Part shown: positions 35,758 through 44,001 of the stretch, piece by piece
Layout of the letters: each line of letters starts with the position of its first letter
Numbering within the stretch: position 1 is the stretch's first letter
NCBI GenBank assembly: GCA_019638395.1
Contig: JAHBTX010000001.1
Location: forward strand, 682,001 to 746,000
Direction: 5' to 3'
Length of the DNA stretch: 64,000 nucleotides
Source: Cyclobacteriaceae bacterium
Lineage (GTDB): Bacteria > Bacteroidota > Bacteroidia > Cytophagales > Cyclobacteriaceae
Made by a program: the position numbers and the translations under genes
The notes under the pieces: model-generated
The model's input: the letters and a program-made list of their open reading frames with translations, nothing else
What the model was told of the DNA's origin: nothing
The model's database searches: none

Positions 35758-36564
35758 TCAGGTGCGTTTCATAAAAAAGTTAGCCAACGTTTCTTCCTCA
35801 AACAAATAAGCTGAAGGATCTTCACCTGTAAACGCTTTGAAGTTGCGGATAAAATGCGATTGGTCATAATAACCTGATTCCAATGCCATCTCAACCCACG
35901 AAGAATCATTTTGTTCCATCAAACTAAAAATACGACTGAAGCGAATTATCCGACAATAAAACTTGGGTGGCAATCCAACATACTTATTAAACAGTCGTTG
36001 TAACTGGCGCTCGGTAATGGCGAGCTGATCCAATAATTCATTTACCTCTATATTGCCATTACATTCAAAAATCAAATCGAGAGCGCGCTCAATTTTTTGG
36101 GCCTCCCCATTACGCAGAGGCACGATTAAACCAAGTTCGTGATCGAGTAGCTTTGCAAACTCAAGTGGCTTCAGAGGATCACTCATTGATTCAATAGTAC
36201 CGGCAAACGCTTTGCGGGTAATACGCGGTAGCGGAATAACCTGATTGGTATAATCAGACATATTCAATTCAAACAGTTGTGCCAGGACAGCAGGTTTAAA
36301 TTTTATTCCAACCATTCCGGAAGCTCCGGTATTTTCCAAATAAAAGAAGTTACGGATTTGTCCGGCCAGCAGATTTTTACCTTGTTGCTTCCATGCACCT
36401 GAAATATTGATGCGGTACGGGTCACGATAATGAAAAATGATTTCCGGAAAGCCATCTGGAATAATTTTCTTCTTTTCGCGAATCGCGTTGGTGCTTTCCG
36501 CAAACCAGTAACAATCCACCCACGGGTTCAGCTTTTCATCCGGTTCAATGCGTTGGTAATTCAT
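35758..36564 (-). CDS. AraC-family transcriptional regulator
   Basis: A 268-residue protein. The N-terminal half (INPDGFPEII-like segment IIPDGFPEIIFHY and GVKFKPAVL-like GIKFKPAVLAQLF) matches the sensor domain found in a Bacteroidota group of AraC regulators. The C-terminal half has two helix-turn-helix motifs: VNELLDQLAITERQLQRLFNKYVG, cut here as ITERQLQRLF, and WVEMALESGYYDQSHFIRNF. The ligand and targets are unknown. It could control the adjacent DUF6265 gene or the divergent genes at 36618-37671. Confidence 0.88.
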   Translation of the reverse strand: MNYQRIEPDEKLNPWVDCYWFAESTNAIREKKKIIPDGFPEIIFHYRDPYRINISGAWKQQGKNLLAGQIRNFFYLENTGASGMVGIKFKPAVLAQLFELNMSDYTNQVIPLPRITRKAFAGTIESMSDPLKPLEFAKLLDHELGLIVPLRNGEAQKIERALDLIFECNGNIEVNELLDQLAITERQLQRLFNKYVGLPPKFYCRIIRFSRIFSLMEQNDSSWVEMALESGYYDQSHFIRNFKAFTGEDPSAYLFEEETLANFFMKRT

Positions 36565-36617
36565 TTGCGACTTGAATAAACAAAAATAAATTTACCTTTA
36601 ACAATCAACTACTACTT

Positions 36618-36845
36618 ATGGATTTGACCGAAACCGAAAAACATGTTCTTCAAAGTTTGGTAAAGAAAGGAAGCATGGGTAACGTAATGGAATTTCTAAA
36701 CTGGCCGGCTGCTGAGTTTGACCGCGGCTTTGAGTTTGCCAACAACCTGCAGAATAAAGATTTGGTAAAGTTGCTTTATTCTAATTTTAACAAAAATCTG
36801 ATTGTGGTTGAATTAACTTTGGAAGGCATAAAGCATGGAAGCTAA
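36618..36845 (+). CDS. Small winged-helix-like protein
   Basis: A 75-residue protein beginning MDLTETEKHVLQSLVKKG. It has two helices and a wing-like C-terminal hairpin (LIVVELTLEGIKHG), recalling the winged-helix N-domains that precede PheRS-type proteins. No firm family is recognised. Its last 11 bases overlap the start of the phosphoesterase gene, so the two are co-translated. It is divergent from the AraC gene, with a 53-bp shared promoter region. Confidence 0.6.
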   Translation: MDLTETEKHVLQSLVKKGSMGNVMEFLNWPAAEFDRGFEFANNLQNKDLVKLLYSNFNKNLIVVELTLEGIKHGS

Positions 36846-37671
36846 ACTCAACCCAACAAACTCGCGCAGAAAATTTCTGAAAGGCTTTGCCTTTTCTTCC
36901 GCGTACCTGATTACCGGTGGACAATTTATTTCGGCAGCCGATATTTTAAGCAACCAAAAAAATGTTGTGTTGCGATTTGCAGTGGGTAGCGATAGTCATT
37001 ATGGTCAACCCGATACCGACTTCGATAAGTTCGTCAACGATTTTGTATCGCACATAAACAATTTTCACAAAGAACTTCCACTGGATGCTTGTGTTGTGAA
37101 CGGAGACCTGATTCACGATCAACCGGAATTAATGCCACAACTTAAACCGCATCTGGAAAAGCTAGTTGTTCCATACTGTGTAACGCAAGGCAATCATGAT
37201 CGCGTAAGCGCAACCCAGTGGCAGGAAACGTGGGGAGTACCGCTCAATTATGAAAAAATCTTCCGCAAGCAGGTTTTTCTGATGATGTCCACATCGAATG
37301 AAAAAGGCGAATACCTTTCACCTGATCTGAATTGGCTGGAGAAAAAGCTAAAGCAACATCGTAAGAAAAATATTTTTCTATTTCTACATATCGGTCAGCA
37401 AAAATGGACGCCCAACAGCATTGACAATCCGGCTTATGCCGATTTAATTCAAAAGTACCCGAATGTAAAAGCAGTTTTTCATGGCCATGATCACGATCAA
37501 GATGGCGAAAAAATGCTGGGTTCCATTCCACACCTGTACGACTCGCACATTGGCGGTAGCTGGGGCACCGCTTACAAAGGTTTTCGGATTGTAGAGTTAT
37601 TGAAAGACAACAGCGTGCAGACGTATGTGATGAATCCGGTGGAGAAATTTGATAAGGTCTATTATAAATAA
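36835..37671 (+). CDS. Tat-exported calcineurin-like metallophosphoesterase
   Basis: A 278-residue protein with a twin-arginine-type signal (SRRKFLKGFAFSSAYLITGG). The binuclear metal site of calcineurin-like phosphoesterases is seen in order: VGSDSHYG (Asp, His), VVNGDLIHD (Asp), TQGNHDR (Asn, His), FLFLHIGQ (His) and FHGHDHD (GHxH). The likely location is the periplasm or cell surface. The substrate is unknown. It is translationally coupled to the 75-residue protein upstream and convergent with the lipoprotein array. Confidence 0.9.
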   Translation: MEAKLNPTNSRRKFLKGFAFSSAYLITGGQFISAADILSNQKNVVLRFAVGSDSHYGQPDTDFDKFVNDFVSHINNFHKELPLDACVVNGDLIHDQPELMPQLKPHLEKLVVPYCVTQGNHDRVSATQWQETWGVPLNYEKIFRKQVFLMMSTSNEKGEYLSPDLNWLEKKLKQHRKKNIFLFLHIGQQKWTPNSIDNPAYADLIQKYPNVKAVFHGHDHDQDGEKMLGSIPHLYDSHIGGSWGTAYKGFRIVELLKDNSVQTYVMNPVEKFDKVYYK

Positions 37672-37767
37672 GATAATCTATAATTCAAAAAGAACTCATT
37701 CAGAAAAAAAATAGAAGAAAGTAATTGCATTATTTGGAATCATTTCTTTTTCATAGTGTTGCAATTT

Positions 37768-37984
37768 TTAGTCCGACTTCACATACTGTTTACTGGTGCC
37801 GTTGAGATAAACCACATAGTGGCCATTGGGTAATCCGTCTAAAATCTGCTTGGTAGCTTCTCCGCCTTCTTCAAGCATACCTTGCTTTACTACCTTTGAA
37901 TTGGTAAAATCTACCACTGCAAACTCATTACCAGCCATTAAAGACGAACCCCTGCAAAAGGCAAGTTGAGATTGAAATTCGCAC
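37768..37984 (-). pseudogene. Module fragment F4 (copy of the 3' end of the 42463-41318 gene)
   Basis: The minus-strand frame reads FCRGSSLMAGNEFAVV, then GLPNGHYVVYLNGTSKQYV and a KSD stop, homologous to the last roughly 70 residues of the large secreted protein at 41318-42463. There is no proper start. It lies directly after lipoprotein copy A4. Beyond its stop the usual spacer and an ATG follow, but that frame ends after three Lys codons, so a fifth lipoprotein gene seems to have been lost. Confidence 0.7.
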
Positions 37985-37993
37985 TAATGTGTA

Positions 37994-38653
37994 CTAAAAG
38001 GGCTCAGTTATCGTATATAAAAGTGCATAAGAGCCGCCAATACTTACGGTCTCATCATTTATTAATACCTGGGTACTGAAGGTTCCGCTTATTAGGTAAG
38101 TGGTAGAATATTTTGTATCATCAATGACAAAGTAATTCCAAATACTGATTCCGGCAAGCGTACTATTTGAAATATCTGGGGAAAAAATGTTGGTATTTTT
38201 TACAACTTGATACTCAACACCACAACGATCCTTCAAAACAAATGATGGCTGAAAAAAGTTAAAAGCTGTTTGCATCAATGAATCAGGAGTTAAAAGCGCC
38301 CGTTGTTCATTTAAGCTTGAGAAGAGGTCACTACTACGTTGCAATGATTTTAATTTGAACTCAAAAAAATCATTTTTATTTACTTTTACACACTTTTCAT
38401 TCTCGCATTGAAACCATTGTTCAATCCTATCATCTCTAAAATCATAAACCGTTCCTCTGAAGGAAAATTTGAAAAAACATTCCTGACAGGTAGATGTACT
38501 TGTATCTAATGAGGATTCATCTGTTGAGATGATAAAATCGCAGGGATCCCGTACCGCAGAAAGCTCTTCGTTACATGAAGCAAATAGCGCAAGCGAAGAA
38601 AAAATAAATATCTGGGCACTAAGCCTTATTATTCGAGCAGCTTTATTATACAT
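37994..38653 (-). CDS. Array lipoprotein copy A4
   Basis: A 219-residue lipoprotein with lipobox ALFASC (Cys 27). After the lipidated Cys come CNEELSAVRDPCDFI, a Ser/Thr-rich stretch, CQECFFKFSFRGTVYDF, a Cys pair around WFQCENEKCV, SLQRSSDLFSS, KDRCGVEYQV and a C-terminal beta-rich part (YLISGTFSTQVLI, GGSYALLYTITEPF). It shares its signal peptide almost exactly with A1, but its mid-region with A2, and lacks a six-residue GVNPLR-type insert found in the other copies. The family is unknown. It is probably surface or periplasmic. Confidence 0.75.
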   Translation of the reverse strand: MYNKAARIIRLSAQIFIFSSLALFASCNEELSAVRDPCDFIISTDESSLDTSTSTCQECFFKFSFRGTVYDFRDDRIEQWFQCENEKCVKVNKNDFFEFKLKSLQRSSDLFSSLNEQRALLTPDSLMQTAFNFFQPSFVLKDRCGVEYQVVKNTNIFSPDISNSTLAGISIWNYFVIDDTKYSTTYLISGTFSTQVLINDETVSIGGSYALLYTITEPF

Positions 38654-38666
38654 AACTGTTGCAATT

Positions 38667-38882
38667 TTAGTCCGACTTCACATACTGTGTACTGGTGCCA
38701 TTGAGATAACCCACATAGTGCCCCTTGGGTAGTCCATCTAAGATTTGCTCAGTTTCTTCAATACCTTCCTCAAGTTGGCCGCGCTTTACAATTGTTGAAT
38801 TACTTAAATTCAAAACAACAAATTTCATTACCCCCATCAAAGAGGAGCTCAGGCAAAAGGTAAACGTAAGACCACAAATCAT
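38667..38882 (-). pseudogene. Module fragment F3 (open, 71 codons)
   Basis: An open frame with its own ATG that matches the C-terminal end of the large secreted protein: LTFTFCLSSSLMG, then FVVLNLSNSTIV, LDGLPKGHYVGYLNGTS and a KSD stop. It lacks a signal peptide and follows copy A3. It is treated as a duplicated gene fragment, although it could be translated. Its stop overlaps a TAAAATTG word that may act as a -7 box for A4. Confidence 0.65.
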
Positions 38883-38906
38883 ATCGCTTACTGCTTACAA
38901 TGCATG

Positions 38907-39584
38907 TTAGAACAGCTCAGTTATAGTATATAAAAGCGCATATGAACCCCCAATGCTCTCCAATCTGTCTTCAACTAGTATTTGAGTACTAAAGGTTCCG
39001 TTAATTAAGTAATTGGTTGAATATCGTAGCGGATTAACACCATCATTTATTACGCTGAAATTCCAAACGCTTATCGATGTAATAGTGTTCCTTGACACAT
39101 CTGGAAAAAAAATATTAGTATTTCTAGCAACTTGATATTCAACACCACACCTATCTTTAATTTGAAATGACGGTTGAAGAAAACTAAAATCAGTTAGCAT
39201 AAGAGAATCAAGTGTTAGAAGTGCCCTTTGCTCTTTCAAACTTGAGAAAAGGTCACTACTTCGATTTAATGACTTAAATTTGAAATCAAATAATGCATTC
39301 TTATAAGTGATCAAACACTTTTCTTCCTCCTCACATCCGAACAAGGATTCAAACCTTTCATCTCGGAAATCATAAACCCTTCCTTGAAAGGAAAACTTAA
39401 AGAAACATTCATGACATGCTGTGCTTATGTCAAGAGAAACCTCATCAACTGACCGGATAAAATCACAAGGATCGCGTACATCTGGTACATCTTCGTTACA
39501 AGACGCAAGTAGGGCCATAGAAGATAAGGTAAGCATCTGTAAAATAAGCCTTGCTATTTGAGTTACTTTTTTACTCATAAACAT
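38907..39584 (-). CDS. Array lipoprotein copy A3
   Basis: A 225-residue lipoprotein with lipobox LLASC (Cys 29). A start at Met 3 is also possible. The mid-region (FIRSVDEVSLDISTACHEC, FSFQGRVYDFRDERF, KSLNRSSDLFSSLKEQRALL) is of the A1 type, while the signal peptide differs from A1 and A4. It has an acidic GCEEEEKC loop. The C-terminal half contains KDRCGVEYQVARNTNIF and NDGVNPLRYSTNYL. The gene is intact. Confidence 0.75.
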   Translation of the reverse strand: MFMSKKVTQIARLILQMLTLSSMALLASCNEDVPDVRDPCDFIRSVDEVSLDISTACHECFFKFSFQGRVYDFRDERFESLFGCEEEEKCLITYKNALFDFKFKSLNRSSDLFSSLKEQRALLTLDSLMLTDFSFLQPSFQIKDRCGVEYQVARNTNIFFPDVSRNTITSISVWNFSVINDGVNPLRYSTNYLINGTFSTQILVEDRLESIGGSYALLYTITELF

Positions 39585-39592
39585 TTCAAATT

Positions 39593-39788
39593 TTAATCCG
39601 ACTTCACATACTGCTTGCTAGTGCCATTACTGTAAACTACATAGTGCCCCTTGGGTAGTCCCTCTAAAATCTGGTTGCTTTCTTCCACACCTTATAGAAG
39701 TCCTTTCTTTACAATTTTTGAATTTGTTAAATCAAAAAAAAACAAATTGATTATTGCCCATTAATAACGGACCCCAAGCAAAGGTAAG
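39593..39788 (-). pseudogene. Degenerate module fragment F2
   Basis: A copy of the large gene's 3' end with at least two in-frame stops (one replaces the Glu codon after KGLL) and an altered 5' part. The end is still clear: QILEGLPKGHYVVYSNGTS and a KSD stop. It separates broken copy A2 from A3. Confidence 0.7.
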
Positions 39789-39795
39789 TCATGAA

Positions 39796-40467
39796 TTAAA
39801 GCGGTTCAACAATGTCAAAAAGTAATGAAAAAGAACCACCAATACTCTCAGATTTATTACCAATTAGGATTTGAGTACTAAAGGTTCCGCTAATCAAATA
39901 ATCTGTAACATATCGAGGTGGATTAACTCCATCATTGATGATCAAAAAACTCCAGACACTGATGCTTGTAATCGTGCTGTTTGAAACATCCGGAGAAAAA
40001 ACATTAGTATTCTTTGAAACTTGATACTCAACACCACAACGGTCTTTCAACAAAAATGATTGCTGAAAGAAGTTAATATCGGTTTGCATCAATGAATCGG
40101 GAGTTAAAAGTGCCCGCTGCTAATTCAAGCTTGAGAATAGGTCACTACTCCGTTGTAATGATTTTAATCTAAACTCAAAAAAATTATTCTTAGCTGTGAT
40201 TGTACACTTTCCTTCCTCGCAACCAAACCATTTTTCAATCCTATCGTCTCTAAAATCATAAACCTTTCCTCTGAAAGAAAATTTGAAAAAACATTCCTGA
40301 CAGGTAGATGTACTTGTATCTAAAGAGGATTCTTCTGTTGAGATAATAAAATCACAAGGATCCCGCACCGCTGGCATATCATCGTTGCACGAAGCAAGGG
40401 AACCAAGAAATAATATAAAAATTGCCGATAGAAACGTTTTTTTTATCGAAGGCATCTCTTTTAACAT
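39796..40467 (-). pseudogene. Array lipoprotein copy A2, broken by one stop codon
   Basis: The frame is continuous over 224 codons apart from a TAG at 40122-40120, in SSLN-stop-QRALL. At this place A3 has GAG (Glu), A4 GAA and A1 AAA, so one base change explains it. The N-terminal half has a different signal peptide (KKTFLSAIFILFLGSLASC, lipobox LASC) and an A4-type mid-region (STSTCQECFFKFSFRGKV). The C-terminal half has KDRCGVEYQVSKNTNVF and ends VEPL. The lack of other damage suggests recent inactivation or suppressible or switchable expression. Confidence 0.8.
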
Positions 40468-40480
40468 AGTCGTTTCAATT

Positions 40481-40636
40481 TTAATCTGACTTCATGTACT
40501 GCTTGCTGGTGCCATTGAAATAAACCACGTAATGGCCATTAGGCAGCCCGTCTAAAATCCACTTGGTTTCTTCCACACCTTCTTCGAGCAGTCCTTGCTT
40601 CACAATCTTTGAATTACTAAAACCTAAACGATAAAT
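40481..40636 (-). pseudogene. Module fragment F1, in frame with A1 after its stop
   Basis: A truncated copy of the large gene's 3' end that lacks the FCxGSxLMG part. It reads SNSKIVKQGLLEEGVEE, then LDGLPNGHYVVYFNGTS and a KSD stop. It continues in the same frame as A1 directly after the A1 TAA, with no further stop, so readthrough would add a module tail to A1. That is probably coincidence following a deletion. Confidence 0.65.
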
Positions 40637-41305
40637 TTAAAGAGGCTCCTCGATTTTATAAAGCAACAAATAAGAACCTCCAATGCTATTGGGTTTATTT
40701 TCAATCATCACTTGAGTGCTAAAGATTCCACTGATGAGGTAATGTGTAGAATATCGTAGAGGATTGACACCATCATCAATAATGTTGAAATTCCAAACAC
40801 TAATTCCGGTAACAGTGCTGTGCGAAATATCTGGAGAAAAAATACTAGTGTTCTTTGCAACTTGATATTCTCCACCACAACGGTCTTTCAACAAAAACGA
40901 TTGCTGAAAGAAACTAAAATCAGTTTGGATAAGCGAATCGGGTGTTAAAAGTGCTCGCTGTTTATTCAAGCTTGAGAACAGGTCGCTACTTCGATTTAAT
41001 GATTTTACGTTGAATTCAAAAAAAACATTTTTATAAGTAATTACGCACTTTCCATCCTCACACCCAAACCATTCTCCAAACCTTTCATCTCGAAAATCAT
41101 AGACCCTACCCTGGAATGAAAACTTAAAAAAACATTCATTACAGGCAGTACTTATGTCTAATGAAGCCTCATCAACCGAGCGAATAAAATCGCATGGATC
41201 GCGTACCTCGGGCATATCTTCGTTGCACGAAGTAAGGAAAGCAAGCGAAGAAAAAATAAATATCTGGGCACTAAGCCTTATTATTCGAACAGCTTTATTA
41301 TACAT
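40637..41305 (-). CDS. Array lipoprotein copy A1
   Basis: A 222-residue lipoprotein with lipobox AFLTSC (Cys 27). It contains CNEDMPEVRDPCDFIRS, ISTACNECFFKFSFQGRVYDF, FGCEDGKCVITYKN, SLNRSSDLFSSLNKQRALL, KDRCGGEYQVAKNTSIF and a beta-rich end, GGSYLLLYKIEEPL. It starts 12 bp after the stop of the large secreted protein, so it is in its operon. I recognise no named family. The conserved Cys residues probably form disulfides in an exported domain. Confidence 0.78.
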   Translation of the reverse strand: MYNKAVRIIRLSAQIFIFSSLAFLTSCNEDMPEVRDPCDFIRSVDEASLDISTACNECFFKFSFQGRVYDFRDERFGEWFGCEDGKCVITYKNVFFEFNVKSLNRSSDLFSSLNKQRALLTPDSLIQTDFSFFQQSFLLKDRCGGEYQVAKNTSIFSPDISHSTVTGISVWNFNIIDDGVNPLRYSTHYLISGIFSTQVMIENKPNSIGGSYLLLYKIEEPL

Positions 41306-41317
41306 AACTGTTGCAAG

Positions 41318-42463
41318 TTAGTCCGACTTCACATACTGCGTACTGGTGCCATTGAGATAAACCACGTAGTGGCCTTTTGGCAGCCCATCTAAAAGGCTCT
41401 TGGTATCTTCCGCATCTTCAAGCTGCCCTTCCTTCACAACCTTTGAATTAATTATATCGAATACAACAAACGTATTATCGCCCATCAAAAACGAGCCCTT
41501 GCAAAAGGTAAACGTAAGGTTGCAACTGGCATTGTAGGCATTAAAAGTTGAACACCCTGAGTTGATGGAAAAAGTCATGTTTTTGCCGCCATTGCTGGTG
41601 CTGCCCGATGTTTTTACCCACGTCCAGGAGCTTAAATACATCTCTACCTGGTTTGATCCGCCCGGAACCGTGTTAAATGTGTACAGCGGCCCCTGATTTA
41701 AAATACCGGTACAGTTTGGAAGCACCTGTACTGATTTGATCTTGTAATTGGTACTATTGCCGTTGCAGCCAGACCGTAAATTATAAGTAACATCAGACGT
41801 GCCAGTTAAGGATTCGGCCTTTAATGTAATAGATGTACTCGTGCTGCTAATTTTTGTGAAATAATTGAGATTGAAAAACCACCGTTCCTCATCCAACTGA
41901 AGATAAGACGGCAATGCTTGCCCGTTATTGGTTAGGGTCAGGGTAATATTCTGGCCCTGGTTTACCTGCGAGCCCCCGGAAACAGCTATGTTGGGAATGG
42001 CATCGTAGTATTGTTCATCGCCATCGCAGGCTAATGAGCCGGCATCGGCATAATAAGAGGTTTCCACATAGGGATACTGATCGAAGGTAAAGGCAAACCG
42101 CCCATCGTTAAGTTTTATTGCAGCATGCCCGGCTTCTAAAAATGCAACGGCCTTAGCCTGGCTAAGTGAACAAACCCTAATAAAATTCTGGTCGCCTATT
42201 ATAGTTGAACCTGTATAGCCAGGAAAATTTCCTTCGTTTGAAGGAAAACCCGATGATAAATTCACATTGTTATGGAGTAATGCCGCACGGGTATATTGGT
42301 AGCAGTTGTAGTTGATATTGAGTGGTTTTGTGTGCAGGTATGACCCCGGTGGATTCGCGCATCTTCTTTTAACATCTACGTTTACTGCGCTCATTAATAA
42401 AACGAGCAAAAGCAACCATGCAAAACCCTTGAACCATTGATAACTCATAATGAAATATACCAC
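41318..42463 (-). CDS. Secreted protein heading the lipoprotein array
   Basis: A 381-residue protein with a hydrophobic export signal (WLLLLVLLMSAVNV). A start at Met 6 (42448) is also possible. The N-terminal domain has NCYQYTRAALL and later EAGHAAIKLNDGRFAF, a Cys...His order that loosely recalls papain-like or CHAP hydrolases; no third residue can be assigned. A beta-rich, Ser/Thr/Asn-rich region follows. The last roughly 70 residues (FCKGSFLMGDNTFVVFDI to GLPKGHYVVYLNGTS and KSD) are the module copied four times downstream. The LPKGxYVVxL pattern near the end resembles type IX secretion tails. The function is unknown. Confidence 0.72.
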   Translation of the reverse strand: MVYFIMSYQWFKGFAWLLLLVLLMSAVNVDVKRRCANPPGSYLHTKPLNINYNCYQYTRAALLHNNVNLSSGFPSNEGNFPGYTGSTIIGDQNFIRVCSLSQAKAVAFLEAGHAAIKLNDGRFAFTFDQYPYVETSYYADAGSLACDGDEQYYDAIPNIAVSGGSQVNQGQNITLTLTNNGQALPSYLQLDEERWFFNLNYFTKISSTSTSITLKAESLTGTSDVTYNLRSGCNGNSTNYKIKSVQVLPNCTGILNQGPLYTFNTVPGGSNQVEMYLSSWTWVKTSGSTSNGGKNMTFSINSGCSTFNAYNASCNLTFTFCKGSFLMGDNTFVVFDIINSKVVKEGQLEDAEDTKSLLDGLPKGHYVVYLNGTSTQYVKSD

Positions 42464-42618
42464 TTTTTATTTCAAAAACAATCGTTTATCACCAGTGGCC
42501 ATAGCTACTTATTTCTATTATAACTATGGCCTCTATAGTTAGCGTTTTGAAATCCCTTTAGTATTTAAAACTAATTAAATTACTGAAATCACCGTTTTCG
42601 GGATACGTTTTAACCCAT

Positions 42619-42626
42619 TAACTTTG
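42619..42626 (+). promoter_or_regulatory. Putative -7 box for ffh
   Basis: TAACTTTG matches TAnnTTTG and lies about 23 bp before the ffh ATG. A weak -33 candidate is TTC near 42597. Upstream, GGCCATAG (42497-42504) and CTATGGCC (42524-42531) form an 8-bp inverted repeat between the divergent genes. Confidence 0.6.
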
Positions 42627-42648
42627 CGGCCTCATAATTTAACATCTC

Positions 42649-43980
42649 ATGTTCGATAGTTTAAGTCTGAAGCTGGATAAGGCCTTTCAAACCCTGAAGG
42701 GCCAGGGAAGAATCACCGAAATCAACATTGCCACTACGGTAAAGGAAATCCGCAAAGCGCTGATTGATGCGGACGTTAACTATAAAGTAGCCAAAGAGGT
42801 AACAGACGAAATCCGCGAAAAAGCGCTGGGCCAGAACGTGCTTACTTCCATTTCGCCCGGCCAGTTGCTTACCAAAATAACCAACGATGAGCTTACCCTG
42901 CTGATGGGTGGCGAAAGTGAAGACATAAAAATTGAGGGCAACCCTGCCATTATTCTGATTGCCGGTTTGCAGGGCTCGGGTAAAACTACTTTCTCGGGCA
43001 AATTGGCCAACTACCTGAAACGCCAGGGCCGCCAGGTTTTATTAACAGCTTGCGATATTTATCGTCCCGCTGCGATTGACCAATTAAAAATTTTGGGCGA
43101 GCAGGTAGGCGTGGAAGTATATGCCGAACCTGAAAACAAAGACGCAGTAAAAATTGCGAAAGCTGCACTTGAACACGCTAAGAAAAATAATCATCGCGTA
43201 GTTATTGTCGATACAGCCGGTCGTTTGGCTGTGGATGAAGAGATGATGAACGAAATTGCCCGGTTGAAAGAAGCGCTTAAACCTTCTGAAACGTTGTTTG
43301 TGGTTGATGCCATGACAGGACAAGATGCAGTGAACACTGCCAAAGCATTTAACGAACGCCTGAATTTTAATGGTGTAGTACTTACCAAAATGGATGGCGA
43401 TACCCGTGGTGGTGCAGCTTTATCTATTCGCAGGGTAGTTGAGAAACCCATTAAGTTTATCAGCTCGGGCGAAAAGATGGAAGCCATCGATCGCTTTTAC
43501 CCTGATCGTATGGCCAGCCGGATTTTGGGCATGGGCGATGTGGTGAGTTTGGTTGAAAAGGCACAACAAACTTTTGATGAAGAAGAAGCGCGCAGGCTGA
43601 ATGCCAAGATGCGCAAGAACCAGTTCGACTTCAACGATTTTTTATCGCAACTGGATCAGATCAAAAAAATGGGTAATATGAAAGACCTGTTGGGCATGAT
43701 ACCCGGTATGGGCAAGGCTATAAAAGATGTGGACATTGATGATAATTCCTTCAAACCCATTGAGGCGATTATTCGCTCCATGACTTTGGATGAAAGACAA
43801 AATCCGGATAAGCTTAACTCCAGTCGCAAAACCAGAATTGCAAAAGGAAGTGGTACTACTATTCAACAAGTAAACCAACTGTTGAAACAGTTTGAAGATA
43901 TGCGCAAGATGATGAAGACCATGAACAAGATGGGTGGCGGTAAGCGCGCATTGAATGCGTTGAATCCTTTTGGAAGGTAA
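42649..43980 (+). CDS. ffh: Signal recognition particle protein Ffh
   Basis: The SRP GTPase that delivers nascent membrane proteins to the Sec translocon. The 443-residue protein has the N domain helices, G1 GLQGSGKTTFSGKLA, ACDIYRPAAIDQL, VDTAGRLAVD, TKMDGDTRGGAALS and the G-domain closing loop. The Met-rich M domain (KMGNMKDLLGMIPGMG, MTLDERQNPD, SRKTRIAKGSG, MRKMMKTMNKMGGGK) binds signal peptides and SRP RNA. It is full length for the family. Confidence 0.97.
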   Translation: MFDSLSLKLDKAFQTLKGQGRITEINIATTVKEIRKALIDADVNYKVAKEVTDEIREKALGQNVLTSISPGQLLTKITNDELTLLMGGESEDIKIEGNPAIILIAGLQGSGKTTFSGKLANYLKRQGRQVLLTACDIYRPAAIDQLKILGEQVGVEVYAEPENKDAVKIAKAALEHAKKNNHRVVIVDTAGRLAVDEEMMNEIARLKEALKPSETLFVVDAMTGQDAVNTAKAFNERLNFNGVVLTKMDGDTRGGAALSIRRVVEKPIKFISSGEKMEAIDRFYPDRMASRILGMGDVVSLVEKAQQTFDEEEARRLNAKMRKNQFDFNDFLSQLDQIKKMGNMKDLLGMIPGMGKAIKDVDIDDNSFKPIEAIIRSMTLDERQNPDKLNSSRKTRIAKGSGTTIQQVNQLLKQFEDMRKMMKTMNKMGGGKRALNALNPFGR

Positions 43981-44001
43981 GTCTTTTTTTAATAGAGTTT
44001 T

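Larger units (their letters stand above)
37768..41317 (-). repeat. Tandem array of four lipoprotein + 3'-module units
   Basis: The unit is one lipoprotein gene (A) plus a copy of the last 150-220 bp of the upstream large gene (module F). Module stops at 41318, 40481, 39593, 38667 and 37768 give unit lengths of about 840-930 bp. In each unit the next ATG follows the module stop by 8-13 bp. All copies point the same way. Two lipoprotein subtypes alternate, and one copy is broken. Confidence 0.85.

Noticed and set aside
36618-37671. Toxin-antitoxin pair
   Set aside because: A short gene overlapping a longer one suggested it, but the second is an exported metallophosphoesterase with a Tat signal, not a toxin family.
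40481-41305. Programmed stop readthrough joining A1 and module F1
   Set aside because: The frame is shared, but F1 has lost part of the module, the other copies are not in frame (or have more stops), and no readthrough signal is seen.
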